Assembly (NCBI RefSeq): GCF_036227265.1
Contig: NZ_CP109446.1
Coordinates: forward strand, 8,263,001-8,327,000
Reading direction: 5' to 3'
DNA length: 64,000 nt
Origin: Streptomyces sp. NBC_01476
Lineage (GTDB): Bacteria; Actinomycetota; Actinomycetes; Streptomycetales; Streptomycetaceae
Made by a program: the position numbers and the translations under genes. The first letter of the stretch is position 1, and the number at the start of each line of letters is the position of its first letter. Below, in pieces: positions 8,233 through 16,036 of the stretch. The notes beneath the pieces were generated by a model. That model did no database searches, had not been told where the DNA came from, and saw nothing but the letters and a program-made list of their open reading frames with translations.

Positions 8233-9288
8233 TCACCAGGTACGGGTGGCGCCGGTGGTGAGCTTCCTGCCGGGCTTACGCCATTTCGGCTCACGGTCGA
8301 GCGTGTGCGTGGTGATACCGCGCAGCCGCCGCATGGTCGAGCCGTACACGCCGACCGAGTTCGTGGAGAGTTTGCCGCCGGGCGGCTCGTCCATGAACGG
8401 CATGAACTTGTCCGGGAATCCCGGCATCGTGCAGCCGATGCAGATTCCGCCGACGTTGGGGCAGCCGCCGATGCCGTTCATCCAACCGCGTTTGGGCACA
8501 TTGCACTTGACGGTCGGACCCCAGCAGCCGAGTTTGACGATGCACTTGGGCGAGCCGTATTCCGTCGCGAAGTCGGCCTGCTCGTAGTAACCGGCGCGGT
8601 CGCAGCCCTCGTGCACGGTCTGGCCGAAGAGCCAGGTCGGCCGGAGCGCGTCGTCCAGCGGAATCATGGGCGCCTGTTCGGTGGCCATGTAGAGCAGATA
8701 GGTGAGGGTCTCCGAGAGATTGTCCGGCTGGATCGGACAGCCGGGCACGCACACGATCGGAATTCCCGCCTTGGACTTCCAGTCCCAGCCCAGATAGTCG
8801 GGCACGCCCATCGCACCGGTCGGATTGCCCGCCATGGCGTGGATACCGCCGTACGTGGCGCAGGTGCCGACCGCGACGACCGCGGTGGCCTTGGGCACCA
8901 ACCGGTCGAGCCACTCGCTGGTGGTGATCGGCTGCCCGGTGGCCGGGTCGTTGCCGAAGCCCGACCAGTAACCCTCCTGATGGAGCTTCTCGTTGGGAAT
9001 CGAGCCCTCGACGACCAGCACGAAGGGGTCGAGTTCGCCGCGGTCCGCCTTGAAGAACCACTCAAGGAAGTCGTCGGCCCCCCCGTTGGGGCCGCACTCG
9101 AAATCGATGAGAGGCCAGTGCATGGCGATCCTGGGAAGACCGGGCAGTGCGCCGAGGGCGATCTCCTCGATGCTGGGCTGTGTCGCGGCGGTCAGGGACA
9201 CCGAGTCGCCGTCGCAGCTGAGCCCGGCATTGATCCACAGCACGTGAATCAGGGTGTCTTCCGCTTTGATTGCTTCCTGTGTCGGCAT
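8233..9288 (-). CDS. hhyS: [NiFe]-hydrogenase small subunit, group 5 (1h)
   Basis: The 351-residue subunit wires electrons away from the active site through three Fe-S clusters. Proximal-cluster ligands are Cys25, Cys143 (GTCATYGG) and Cys184 (CVPGCP). The fourth position, usually Cys, is Asp28 in SCDGDS, a hallmark of this oxygen-tolerant subgroup. Distal-cluster candidates are His226, Cys229, Cys249 and Cys255. Medial-cluster candidates are Cys262, Cys283 and Cys286, with an extra Cys276. There is no twin-arginine signal and no C-terminal membrane helix, unlike membrane-bound uptake hydrogenases, so the enzyme should stay on the cytoplasmic side. ATG 9288 is preceded by a clear promoter at about 9380-9409. 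The gene heads the minus-strand hhy operon and diverges from hypA. Confidence 0.97.
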   Translation of the reverse strand: MPTQEAIKAEDTLIHVLWINAGLSCDGDSVSLTAATQPSIEEIALGALPGLPRIAMHWPLIDFECGPNGGADDFLEWFFKADRGELDPFVLVVEGSIPNEKLHQEGYWSGFGNDPATGQPITTSEWLDRLVPKATAVVAVGTCATYGGIHAMAGNPTGAMGVPDYLGWDWKSKAGIPIVCVPGCPIQPDNLSETLTYLLYMATEQAPMIPLDDALRPTWLFGQTVHEGCDRAGYYEQADFATEYGSPKCIVKLGCWGPTVKCNVPKRGWMNGIGGCPNVGGICIGCTMPGFPDKFMPFMDEPPGGKLSTNSVGVYGSTMRRLRGITTHTLDREPKWRKPGRKLTTGATRTW

Positions 9289-9379
9289 GGCACTGCCGCC
9301 TTCCGGGTTCGACAGCCGATCCTTTTACCCGCGAGGACCGGCTTTCGAGTCGCGGGTGTGGTGTCGCTCACATTGCTAC

Positions 9380-9409
9380 CATCTAGACTCGGTCCGAGTG
9401 GGCTGTCAA
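9380..9409 (-). promoter_or_regulatory. hhyS promoter with palindrome in the spacer
   Basis: Reading the minus strand, a perfect -35 hexamer TTGACA (9409-9404) is followed after 18 bases by TAGATG (9385-9380), a good streptomycete housekeeping -10 sequence. Between them lies the palindrome ACTCGGTCCGAGT (9387-9399, two 6-base arms around one base). A repressor bound there would block polymerase directly. The expected 5' leader before hhyS is roughly 85 bases. Confidence 0.6.
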
Positions 9410-9541
9410 CACGAGAATTCGCAAGTCGGTCACCGTGTTCCCCTCTCCTGGGCGCCGATCCGGAATCGCGCGCAATAGGCCGGAAGAGTGGTGCGGATTC
9501 ATGGGACGGCTGGTCGGGCGCGGTGAGGAGACGGGACGGCG

Positions 9542-9871
9542 ATGCACGAATTGTCGATTACGCAGAGCGTTGTTGACGCGGTGTGCGAAAGGGCGGCCGG
9601 ACGGCCCGTGCACACCGTCCGGGTCCGGGTGGGCGTGCTGACCGCGGTCGTGGCCGACTCCATGCGATTCTGCTTCGACCTGATCACCGAGGGGACCGCG
9701 GCCGAGGGCGCGGTACTGGAGATCGACCAGCCTCCGGGAGCCGGATTGTGCCGTGGCTGCGGCACCGCATTCCCGCTCACCGAACCGGTGGTGCTCTGTC
9801 CCTGCGGCAGCGCCGATGTCCAGGTCACCTCGGGACGGGAACTGGAGATCATCTCGATGAGAGTGGGTTGA
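9542..9871 (+). CDS. hypA: Hydrogenase nickel-insertion protein HypA
   Basis: HypA, with HypB, delivers nickel to the hydrogenase large subunit. The 109-residue protein starts MHELSITQSVV; Met1-His2-Glu3 is the nickel-binding amino terminus of the family. The zinc domain has Cys70 and Cys73 (CRGC) and then Cys86 and Cys88 in LCPCGS. That second pair is C-x-C instead of the usual C-x2-C, a small deviation. The gene diverges from hhyS across 253 bases and is followed after 3 bases by hypB. The start is fixed by the family N-terminus; a GGGACGG-like ribosome site precedes it. Confidence 0.96.
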   Translation: MHELSITQSVVDAVCERAAGRPVHTVRVRVGVLTAVVADSMRFCFDLITEGTAAEGAVLEIDQPPGAGLCRGCGTAFPLTEPVVLCPCGSADVQVTSGRELEIISMRVG

Positions 9872-9874
9872 CCT

Positions 9875-10699
9875 ATGTGCGGCACCTGCGGATGCGGTGA
9901 CGGCAACGGCGGCGGGATCAGGATCGCCGTCCCCCATGAGCACGGTGGGACGGCGCACAGTCATCCCCACAGCGGCCACCCCCACGGCAGCCATCCCCAC
10001 GGCGCTGGGCCGGTTGGCGATGACCGCCACGGTGTCGCCCTCGCCGAGGCCGGCGAGACGATCACGCTCGAACAGCGCGTCCTGGCCAAGAACGACGATC
10101 TCGCCGGCCGGAACCGCCGCTGGCTCGCCGACCACGGGGTGGTCGCCGTCAACCTGATGAGCTCCCCGGGCGCCGGCAAGACGACGCTGCTCGAACGGAC
10201 CATCAGGGACCTGGCCGGCAGCCGCCCGGTGGTCGTCGTCGAAGGCGACCAGGAGACGATGCTGGACGCCGACCGCATCAGGCGCGCCGGCTGCCCGGTG
10301 GTGCAGGTGAACACCGGCGCCGGGTGCCACCTCGACGCCGGGATGATGAGCGGCGCGCTCACCTCCCTGGCCCCGTCGTCCGGGACGCTCGTGCTCGTCG
10401 AGAACGTCGGCAATCTGGTCTGCCCCGCGCTCTTCGACCTGGGCGAGCGGAGCAAGGTCGTGATCATCTCCGTCACCGAGGGCACCGACAAGCCGCTGAA
10501 GTACCCGTACATGTTCGCGGCGGCCGACCTGGTCGTCATCAACAAGATCGACCTGCTGCCCTACGTCGACTTCGACGTCGCCCGCTGTGAGGAGTACGCC
10601 CGCTCGGTCAATCCGGGACTGCGGGTACTGACGGTGTCCGCGACCACCGGCGAGGGAATGGACACGTGGTACGCGTGGGTGGCCCGGCAGTACCAGTGA
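9875..10699 (+). CDS. hypB: Hydrogenase nickel-insertion GTPase HypB
   Basis: HypB is the GTPase that stores and hands over nickel together with HypA. The amino terminus has the C-x2-C-x-C nickel site (Cys2, Cys5, Cys7). Residues 21-52 are a histidine-rich tract with 10 His, able to buffer nickel. The G-domain follows: P-loop SPGAGKTT (97-104), then VEGDQETMLDADR and NKIDLLPYVDFD, which holds the NKxD guanine-recognition motif. Length (274 residues) is normal for His-rich HypB. It follows hypA by 3 bases and is probably co-transcribed; no further hyp gene follows on this strand before the likely terminator. Confidence 0.97.
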   Translation: MCGTCGCGDGNGGGIRIAVPHEHGGTAHSHPHSGHPHGSHPHGAGPVGDDRHGVALAEAGETITLEQRVLAKNDDLAGRNRRWLADHGVVAVNLMSSPGAGKTTLLERTIRDLAGSRPVVVVEGDQETMLDADRIRRAGCPVVQVNTGAGCHLDAGMMSGALTSLAPSSGTLVLVENVGNLVCPALFDLGERSKVVIISVTEGTDKPLKYPYMFAAADLVVINKIDLLPYVDFDVARCEEYARSVNPGLRVLTVSATTGEGMDTWYAWVARQYQ

Positions 10700-10721
10700 C
10701 CCGGCCCGGACCGGCGGAAAA

Positions 10722-10745
10722 CCAGGTGCCCGCCCGGGGTGCCTG
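10722..10745. terminator. Possible hairpin between convergent hypB and Smr gene
   Basis: CCAGGTGCCC and GGGTGCCTGG can pair imperfectly around a short loop in the 85-base gap between the two convergent genes. There is no T-run, as is usual in streptomycetes. It could serve both strands. Confidence 0.35.
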
Positions 10746-10784
10746 GCCCGGCGCGGCGGACGCCTGACCCCCGTACCGGCCCGG

Positions 10785-11030
10785 CTACCGGAGGTGGACG
10801 AGGATCCGCCCGGCGTTGGTGGCGTCGGTCTCCACCCGGAGGTACAGCTTCTTGATGTGCCGTTGCGCCAGGAAGGTGAGCACCCGCTTCTTCAGCCGGC
10901 CGGTGCCCTTGCCCGGGATGATCTCGACGACATCGACTCCGGTGCTCGCGGCCCTGAAGAGCGTCTCCCGCAGCGCCAGTTCGATGTCACGGTTGTTGCG
11001 GAAGATCGGGTGCAGATCCAGCGTGAGCAG
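10785..11030 (-). CDS. Smr (small MutS-related) domain protein with apparent CTG start
   Basis: The frame ends at TAG 10785 and encodes an 81-residue protein that is entirely a Smr domain: LTLDLHPIF, then EIIPGKGTGRLKKRVL (the H-GKG motif region), then KKLYLRVETDATNAGRILVHL. Smr domains are nucleases or nucleic-acid-binding modules. Homologues I know start Met-Leu/Lys-Leu-x-Leu-Asp-Leu-His. Here no ATG, GTG or TTG exists in frame for well over 100 bases upstream, but CTG at 11030 is placed exactly at that point and is preceded by a strong GGAGG (11043-11039) at 8-base spacing. I therefore choose CTG. A frameshifted GTG ORF at 11137 does not encode the domain. The gene converges on hypB. Confidence 0.75.
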   Translation of the reverse strand: MLTLDLHPIFRNNRDIELALRETLFRAASTGVDVVEIIPGKGTGRLKKRVLTFLAQRHIKKLYLRVETDATNAGRILVHLR

Positions 11031-11418
11031 GGCGACCGCCTCCGAAGCGCTTGTGACACCGGGCCCGCCGCGGACCCCTCGAACCCTCGCAGCGTACGTC
11101 CTCGCCGCCCGCCGCGGACCCCCCGGGTGGCCGGCACGTCCGGACAGCCGGTCCCGCGTGCAACCGGGGAGGCCCGGCGTCCCGCCGTTGGAGTGGCTGC
11201 CGTGCGGCCCGGGGCGTGGTGCGGTTGGCGGCGGGCGGCTGCTTCGTAGGGTCGGCGGCTGACGGACCCCGGCCCGTGCGACCCACCGGCCGGCCGCCCG
11301 TCACGTCAGCCGCGTATGTGTTTCCTCGTCCCCGTACCCGACCGTCGTCCACGAAGGCGCCCGGCGTCTCCCGGCACCGGTACGGCGCCCGGACGACCGG
11401 TGAGAACAGGTGCCTGTC
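11031..11418. other. Intergenic region without recognisable gene
   Basis: Apart from the ribosome binding site of the Smr gene at its left edge and the presumed promoter of the secreted propeller at its right edge, I see no conserved coding pattern. Short open frames on both strands are arginine- and proline-rich and look like GC-bias artefacts. Confidence 0.5.
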
Positions 11419-12675
11419 ATGAGCCGCTGTACCGTTTTCCCCTCCTCCGGCCCGCGCCCGGCCGGCGCACCACCCCCGGCCGGCGCGGAACACCCGTCCG
11501 GGCGCCGCCGGGCGACAGCGGTGGCCGGCCTCGCCCTGCTGTCCGCCGCCGTGCTGGCCTCGGGCACACCGGCGCTCGCCGCCGTCCGGCCCGCCGCCGC
11601 CCCGCCCACCGCCGGCACCGCGCCGCTCTACGTCTCGGACTACACCGACGGCACCGTGCTGCGGCTCCCCGCGGACGGCGGCCCGCAGACGACCGTGCCG
11701 ACCAGTGGGCTGACCCGCCCCACCGGGATGACGCTCGACGCGGCCGGGAACCTCTACATCTGCGACACGGGCAACAACCAGGTCGTCAAGCTCCCGGCGG
11801 ACGGCGGCCCGCAGACGACCCTGCCCGCCACCGGCCTCTCCCGTCCGGTCGCGACGGCGCTGGACTCCGCGGGCGGCCTCTTCATCGCCGACAGCTTCAA
11901 CGACCGGGTGGTCGAACTGCCCGCCGACGGCGGCCCGCAGACCACCGTCCCCACCACCGGTCTGCTCCACCCCGAGGGACTCGCCTTCGACGCCGCGGAC
12001 AATCTCTTCGTCGCCGACTTCATCAACGACCGGGTGGTGGAGGTCCCCGCGGGCGGCGGCCCGCAGCGGACCGTTCCCACCTCCGGTCTCTCCCAGCCGG
12101 CCGGGCTGGCCTTCGACACGGCCGGGGCCCTCTACATCTCGGACAACGGCAACAACAGGGTGGTGAAGCTGAGCGCGGGCAGCGGAGCACAGAGCACGGT
12201 CCCCACCAGTGGCCTGAACGGTCCGCAAGGACTCGCGCTCGACCCCGCGGGCGACCTCTTCGTCGCCGACTTCGGCAACGACCGGGTGGTGGAGTTCCCC
12301 GCCGGCGGCGGCCCGCAGCGGACCGTCCCCATCAGCGGGCTGAGCACTCCGGTCGGCCTGGCGATGCCGCCGGCCCCCGCACCGCCCACCGCCGTGACGG
12401 CCGTAGCCCGGCGGGGGGAGGTCACGGTGACCTTCACCGCCAGTACCGGTGCCTCCATCAGCGGTTACACCGTCACCGCGATCGATCTGACCGACCCCGC
12501 CGGTAGCGGCCGGACCGCCCAGGGCGCCGGCTCACCCATCACGTTCGGCGGCCTGACCCCGTGTCACAGCTACCGGTTCACCGTCACCGCCACCAATGCC
12601 GCCGGCGCGACCGGCCCCGCCTCCGCGCCGTCCGCAGCCGTCACCCTCCCGAAGGCGCCGCCGTCCGGCTGGTGA
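11419..12675 (+). CDS. Secreted NHL/SMP-30-type beta-propeller with C-terminal FN3 domain
   Basis: A signal peptide (Arg-rich n-region, then AVAGLALLSAAVLASG and an ALA cleavage site) is followed by six or seven repeats of about 40 residues. Each repeat has the form LYVSDxxNDRVVxLPADGGPQTTVPTSGLxxPxGLAFD, typical of NHL/teneurin-like six-bladed propellers. From about residue 320 a fibronectin type III domain follows (PTAVTAVARRGEVTVTFTA ... YRFTVTATNAAG). Such proteins bind ligands or proteins outside the cell; no enzyme residues are evident. ATG 11419 is preferred; GTG 11410 in the same frame would add 3 residues. The gene is monocistronic and ends at a strong hairpin. Confidence 0.88.
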   Translation: MSRCTVFPSSGPRPAGAPPPAGAEHPSGRRRATAVAGLALLSAAVLASGTPALAAVRPAAAPPTAGTAPLYVSDYTDGTVLRLPADGGPQTTVPTSGLTRPTGMTLDAAGNLYICDTGNNQVVKLPADGGPQTTLPATGLSRPVATALDSAGGLFIADSFNDRVVELPADGGPQTTVPTTGLLHPEGLAFDAADNLFVADFINDRVVEVPAGGGPQRTVPTSGLSQPAGLAFDTAGALYISDNGNNRVVKLSAGSGAQSTVPTSGLNGPQGLALDPAGDLFVADFGNDRVVEFPAGGGPQRTVPISGLSTPVGLAMPPAPAPPTAVTAVARRGEVTVTFTASTGASISGYTVTAIDLTDPAGSGRTAQGAGSPITFGGLTPCHSYRFTVTATNAAGATGPASAPSAAVTLPKAPPSGW

Positions 12676-12686
12676 CCGCCACCACC

Positions 12687-12737
12687 GTCCGCGCGAGAAC
12701 CCCGGCCGTCATCACGGCCGGGGCTCATGCGCGGACG
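12687..12737. terminator. Bidirectional terminator hairpin
   Basis: CCCCGGCCGT (12700-12709) and ACGGCCGGGG (12714-12723) form a perfect 10-bp stem with loop CATC. Outer bases GTCCGCG/CGCGGAC extend it. It lies between the convergent propeller and SURF1 genes. Confidence 0.75.
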
Positions 12738-12741
12738 ACGC

Positions 12742-13584
12742 TCAGCTGTGGGCCGGCTCGGTCGGCGCCGCGGTCGCCTCGGCGGGAGCCGCCGCCTTCT
12801 TCCTGCGGTCCTTGAGCTCCTGCCGGAGCAGGATCCACCAGCCGACCGGGACCATCAGCGCGAACAGCCACCACTGGATCGCGTACGGCAGGTGCACGCC
12901 CTGTCCGACGATCGCGGCGTCACTCGTCGACTGGCTGTTCGCGTCCGGGGCCGGGACCAGCTGTGCCGACTCGGACCGGGCCAGCGCGGGGCTGCTCCTG
13001 ACCAGCTCCATATAGCCGCCGATCACCGGCTCCGGCAGGTGCTGTGCCTGCTCCCGGCCGCTGATCAGCATGTACTGGCGGGGCGGCAGCCCCTTCACCT
13101 CGTGGATGCCGCTGACCCCTGAGGTCTCGTCCGGCATCAGCCGACCGGTCAGGGTCACCGTCCCGGCGGGCGTTTTGGGCACCGCCGGGAAGGCGGCGCC
13201 GTCCATGTCGTCCGGTGCCACCCAGCCCCGGTTGACCAGGAGGGCGTCACCGTTGGAGGTGACCAGCGGGGTGATCAGGAAGAAGCCGATGTTGCCGTCG
13301 GCGTTGGTACGGCGCCTGACGACGAACTGGTGCGCCGCGTCGAAGTGCCCGGTCGCGGTGACGGGCCGGTATCTCTCACTGCCGGGCACGGTGGCGCCAG
13401 GACGCGTGAGGGTCTCGACGGACACCGGCGGGGAGTGGACCGCCAGCGAGATGCGGTGGTTGCTGCGGTTGGTCTGCTGATAGCGGTGGAACTGCCACAG
13501 GCCCAGCCGGTACATGGCCAGCACCATCGCGAGAAACACCAGGGTCAGCACTACCCAGCGGCGGGTGAACAGGACGCGAAGCAC
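12742..13584 (-). CDS. SURF1 family cytochrome c oxidase assembly protein
   Basis: The protein has the SURF1 layout: an N-terminal membrane helix (WVVLTLVFLAMVLAMYRLGLWQ, with the conserved GxWQ-type ending), a long extracytoplasmic domain with ERYRPVTATGHFD and LLVNRGWVAP, which are family hallmarks, and a C-terminal helix (YAIQWWLFALMVPVGWWILL). SURF1 helps insert heme a into cytochrome c oxidase. The tail is Lys/Ala/Glu-rich and cytosolic. It starts at ATG 13584 and ends 66 bases from the convergent propeller gene. Membrane topology and motifs make the assignment firm; dependence of a particular oxidase on it cannot be told from here. Confidence 0.92.
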   Translation of the reverse strand: MLRVLFTRRWVVLTLVFLAMVLAMYRLGLWQFHRYQQTNRSNHRISLAVHSPPVSVETLTRPGATVPGSERYRPVTATGHFDAAHQFVVRRRTNADGNIGFFLITPLVTSNGDALLVNRGWVAPDDMDGAAFPAVPKTPAGTVTLTGRLMPDETSGVSGIHEVKGLPPRQYMLISGREQAQHLPEPVIGGYMELVRSSPALARSESAQLVPAPDANSQSTSDAAIVGQGVHLPYAIQWWLFALMVPVGWWILLRQELKDRRKKAAAPAEATAAPTEPAHS

Positions 13585-13721
13585 ACCGTGACGTTACCGC
13601 TGCCGCCCGCCCGCCCTCACCCCGGGGCCGGGCCCCGGAGCGGCGCGGGCGGTGCGGCGGCGGCATCGGGGCCGGTGGGGACGTCCTCCGGCGCCCGGTC
13701 CGCCGGCGGGCACGGACCGGC

Positions 13722-14225
13722 TCAGGACGCGAGCGCGGCGGCCAGGAGTTGACCGGTCTCCTCGTCGAAGGCCACCAGGCTGATCCGCCCGACCGCGGTG
13801 GGCGTCGCCCTGAGAGTGGCCACAGCGATCCGCGCGGCCTCCGCGGCCGGGAACCCGTAGATGCCCGTGGCGATGGCCGGAATCGCGAGGGTGCCGGCGG
13901 CCAACTCGTCGGCCACCTCAAGGACGCGGCGGTAGCAGGAGGCCAGCACCTCCGCCTCGCCGAAGTCGCCGCCCTCCCAGACCGGGCCCACCGTGTGGAT
14001 CACGTGCCTGACCGGCGGATCGAGGTCGAAGGCGGGAGTCGCCATGGCGTCGCCCGGCGCGCAGGGCCCGATCGCGGCGCCCGCCTCGGCCAGCCGGCGG
14101 CCCGCCGCCCGGTGGATCGCCCCGTCCACACCGCCGCCGCCCATCAGCGACTCGTTCGCGGCGGTGACGACCGCGTCCACGTCCAGGAGGGTGATGTCAC
14201 CCCGTACGACATCGATCACCGTCAT
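13722..14225 (-). CDS. Macrodomain protein (O-acetyl-ADP-ribose deacetylase type)
   Basis: The 167-residue protein is a single macrodomain. Its start VVRGDITLLDVDAVVTAANE and the glycine-rich GGGGVDGAIH form the ADP-ribose-binding site with the catalytic Asn/Asp pair. HVIHTVGPVW and AIPAIATGIYGFP are the other conserved loops. Such enzymes remove ADP-ribose from proteins or deacetylate O-acetyl-ADP-ribose. ATG 14225 gives the normal length; a longer open frame upstream runs into repeats. The gene stands alone, with a repeat-rich region upstream. Confidence 0.93.
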   Translation of the reverse strand: MTVIDVVRGDITLLDVDAVVTAANESLMGGGGVDGAIHRAAGRRLAEAGAAIGPCAPGDAMATPAFDLDPPVRHVIHTVGPVWEGGDFGEAEVLASCYRRVLEVADELAAGTLAIPAIATGIYGFPAAEAARIAVATLRATPTAVGRISLVAFDEETGQLLAAALAS

Positions 14226-14273
14226 GCCCCGATCATGCCACCGGCCCGGCTCCCGCGCGGATGCCGGGACCGT

Positions 14274-14352
14274 GCTCGGCGACCGGCGACCGGCGACCCG
14301 CGACCGGCGACCGCCAACTGGCAATCGGCAGCTGGCAATCGGCGACCGGGCG
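14274..14352. repeat. Degenerate short tandem repeats upstream of the macrodomain gene
   Basis: About 80 bases consist of imperfect repeats of CGACCGG/CGACCCG followed by interleaved CAATCGGCAGCTGG-like units. The first half reads as 7-base steps and the second half as two 13-14-base steps. They lie in the 181-base gap between two minus-strand genes and contain no gene. Confidence 0.7.
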
Positions 14353-14406
14353 GTGGGCACCGGCGCCGTCAGCAGGTCCGGGCGTCCGGCCACCCGGACC
14401 GGCCCG

Positions 14407-15903
14407 TCACTTGTGCGCTTGCGCCCGGTGCGTCTCCAGCAGGCGGAGCCAGACCTCACTGGGCGTGGGGTAACTGGGCACGACGTGCCAGAGGACGGAG
14501 AGGGGGATCCGCGCCACGATGGCGGTCGTCGCGGAGTGGACGAGGTCGGCGATCCCCGAGCCGACGAAGGTCGCGCCCACCACCGTTTCGGTGACCCGGT
14601 CGATGACGAGTTTGGCGCGGCCCACGTAGTCCTCACGCAGCACATACGTGCCGGCCAGGCCGGCCATGTCGTACTCGACGGTCGTCACATCGAGGCCGGC
14701 CGCCCGCGCCTGCTGCTCGGTCATGCCGGCCGACCCGACCTCGGGGTCGGTGAAGGTCACCTGCGGGCTGCCGCGATGCCCTTCGGCGGAGCTGAGCGCG
14801 CCGCTCGGCACACCGGCCGGCGGCCGGCCCGTGGCGCGGGCGGCGATCACCTCACCGGCGACCCGTGCCTGGTACTTGCCCATGTGGGTCAGCAGCGCGC
14901 GTCCGCACACGTCGCCGATCGCGTAGAGCCAGTGTCCCGGCACCGCCCGTACCGCCTGCTCGTCGTCGACCTCCAGGAAGCCGCCGTCGGGGCATCCCAC
15001 CGACGTCAGGCCGATGTCCTGGGTGTTCGGCGTGCGGCCGGTGGCGAGGACCAGTTCGTCGGCGACCAGCTCCGTGCCGTCGTCCAGTACGAGAGTGACC
15101 TCTCCGCCGTGCGGCAGACCGACGCCCGTGTCGCGGGGGTCCGCGCGCCGTACCTCCTGTGCGGACCTGCCGGGAAGCAGCCGGACACCGGCCGCCCGCA
15201 GCCGGTCGGCGACCAGCTCTCCGGCGAAGGGCTCCGAACGGGCGAGCAGGCCCCCGCCCCGGTAGACGACGGTCAGTTCCGCGACACCCAGCGCGTTCAG
15301 CCAGGTCGCCGACTCACACGCCACCACACCACCGCCCAGGATGATCACCCGGCGCGGCACCTCGTGCAGATTGGTGACGTCCCGCGAGGTCCACGGCAGG
15401 GCGTCATTCATGCCAGGGAGCGGCGGCACGGTGGTGCACGACCCGGTGTCGATCACCACCGCGTGCCGGGCGGTCAGCAGCCGGCTGCCGCCGTCCGCCG
15501 TCTCCACCCTCACCGTGCGTTCGCCCTCCAGCCGGCCGTAGCCGCGCACCACATCGATGCCCACGCCGAGGGCCCAGTCGATCTGGGAGGTGTCGTCGAG
15601 ACGGTTGACGACGGTGTCCCGGCGCGCCAGTGCCGCGGAGACGTCGAGCTGCCGGCCGGCGACCAGGGAGGAGACCCCGGGAACGTGCCGGGCGTTCTCC
15701 AGCACTTCGGCGGGGCGCAGCAGCGCCTTGCTCGGCATGCACGCCCAGTACGAGCACTCGCCGCCGAGCAGTTCGGCTTCCACCAGTACCGCGCTCAGAC
15801 CGGAGAACTGCGTCGCGTACTGCGCCGCGTTCTCACCCGCCGCCGCGCCACCGAGGACGATGACGTCCCATTCCGAGCGATCCGGATCCACAGCCGCCGG
15901 CAT
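14407..15903 (-). CDS. FAD-dependent pyridine nucleotide-disulfide oxidoreductase
   Basis: This 498-residue flavoprotein has the class I layout: FAD fold (IVLGGAAAGENAA), redox-active disulfide GGECSYWACMPSK, NAD(P)-binding RVIILGGGVVACESA, and the second FAD segment LYAIGDVCGRALL. It resembles dihydrolipoamide dehydrogenase and mercuric reductase. The C-terminal dimerisation domain ends with SYPTPSEVW where active members have AHPTLSE: the catalytic His is replaced by Tyr while Glu remains. The Gly/Asn residues around the redox Cys pair are also changed. It may therefore act as a quinone or small-disulfide reductase rather than a lipoamide enzyme. Start ATG 15903. It is monocistronic, with no lipoate or mer genes nearby. 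Confidence 0.88.
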   Translation of the reverse strand: MPAAVDPDRSEWDVIVLGGAAAGENAAQYATQFSGLSAVLVEAELLGGECSYWACMPSKALLRPAEVLENARHVPGVSSLVAGRQLDVSAALARRDTVVNRLDDTSQIDWALGVGIDVVRGYGRLEGERTVRVETADGGSRLLTARHAVVIDTGSCTTVPPLPGMNDALPWTSRDVTNLHEVPRRVIILGGGVVACESATWLNALGVAELTVVYRGGGLLARSEPFAGELVADRLRAAGVRLLPGRSAQEVRRADPRDTGVGLPHGGEVTLVLDDGTELVADELVLATGRTPNTQDIGLTSVGCPDGGFLEVDDEQAVRAVPGHWLYAIGDVCGRALLTHMGKYQARVAGEVIAARATGRPPAGVPSGALSSAEGHRGSPQVTFTDPEVGSAGMTEQQARAAGLDVTTVEYDMAGLAGTYVLREDYVGRAKLVIDRVTETVVGATFVGSGIADLVHSATTAIVARIPLSVLWHVVPSYPTPSEVWLRLLETHRAQAHK

Positions 15904-16036
15904 TCAGCCACGCCCCTGTCATCAGCACTGGGCAACCTGTGGACCGGATGCTAACGGATCCCGCCGGGGAAACCACCGTGATCACGTCCGCGTCGAGGAT
16001 CCGCGCCCGTCCGGGCTCATCGTGGCGGCGGGACGG

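Noticed and set aside
10892-11137. 81-codon minus-strand frame from GTG 11137
   Set aside because: It lies in a different frame from the Smr domain and encodes an Arg/Ser-rich sequence; the Smr motifs are only in the frame that begins at CTG 11030.
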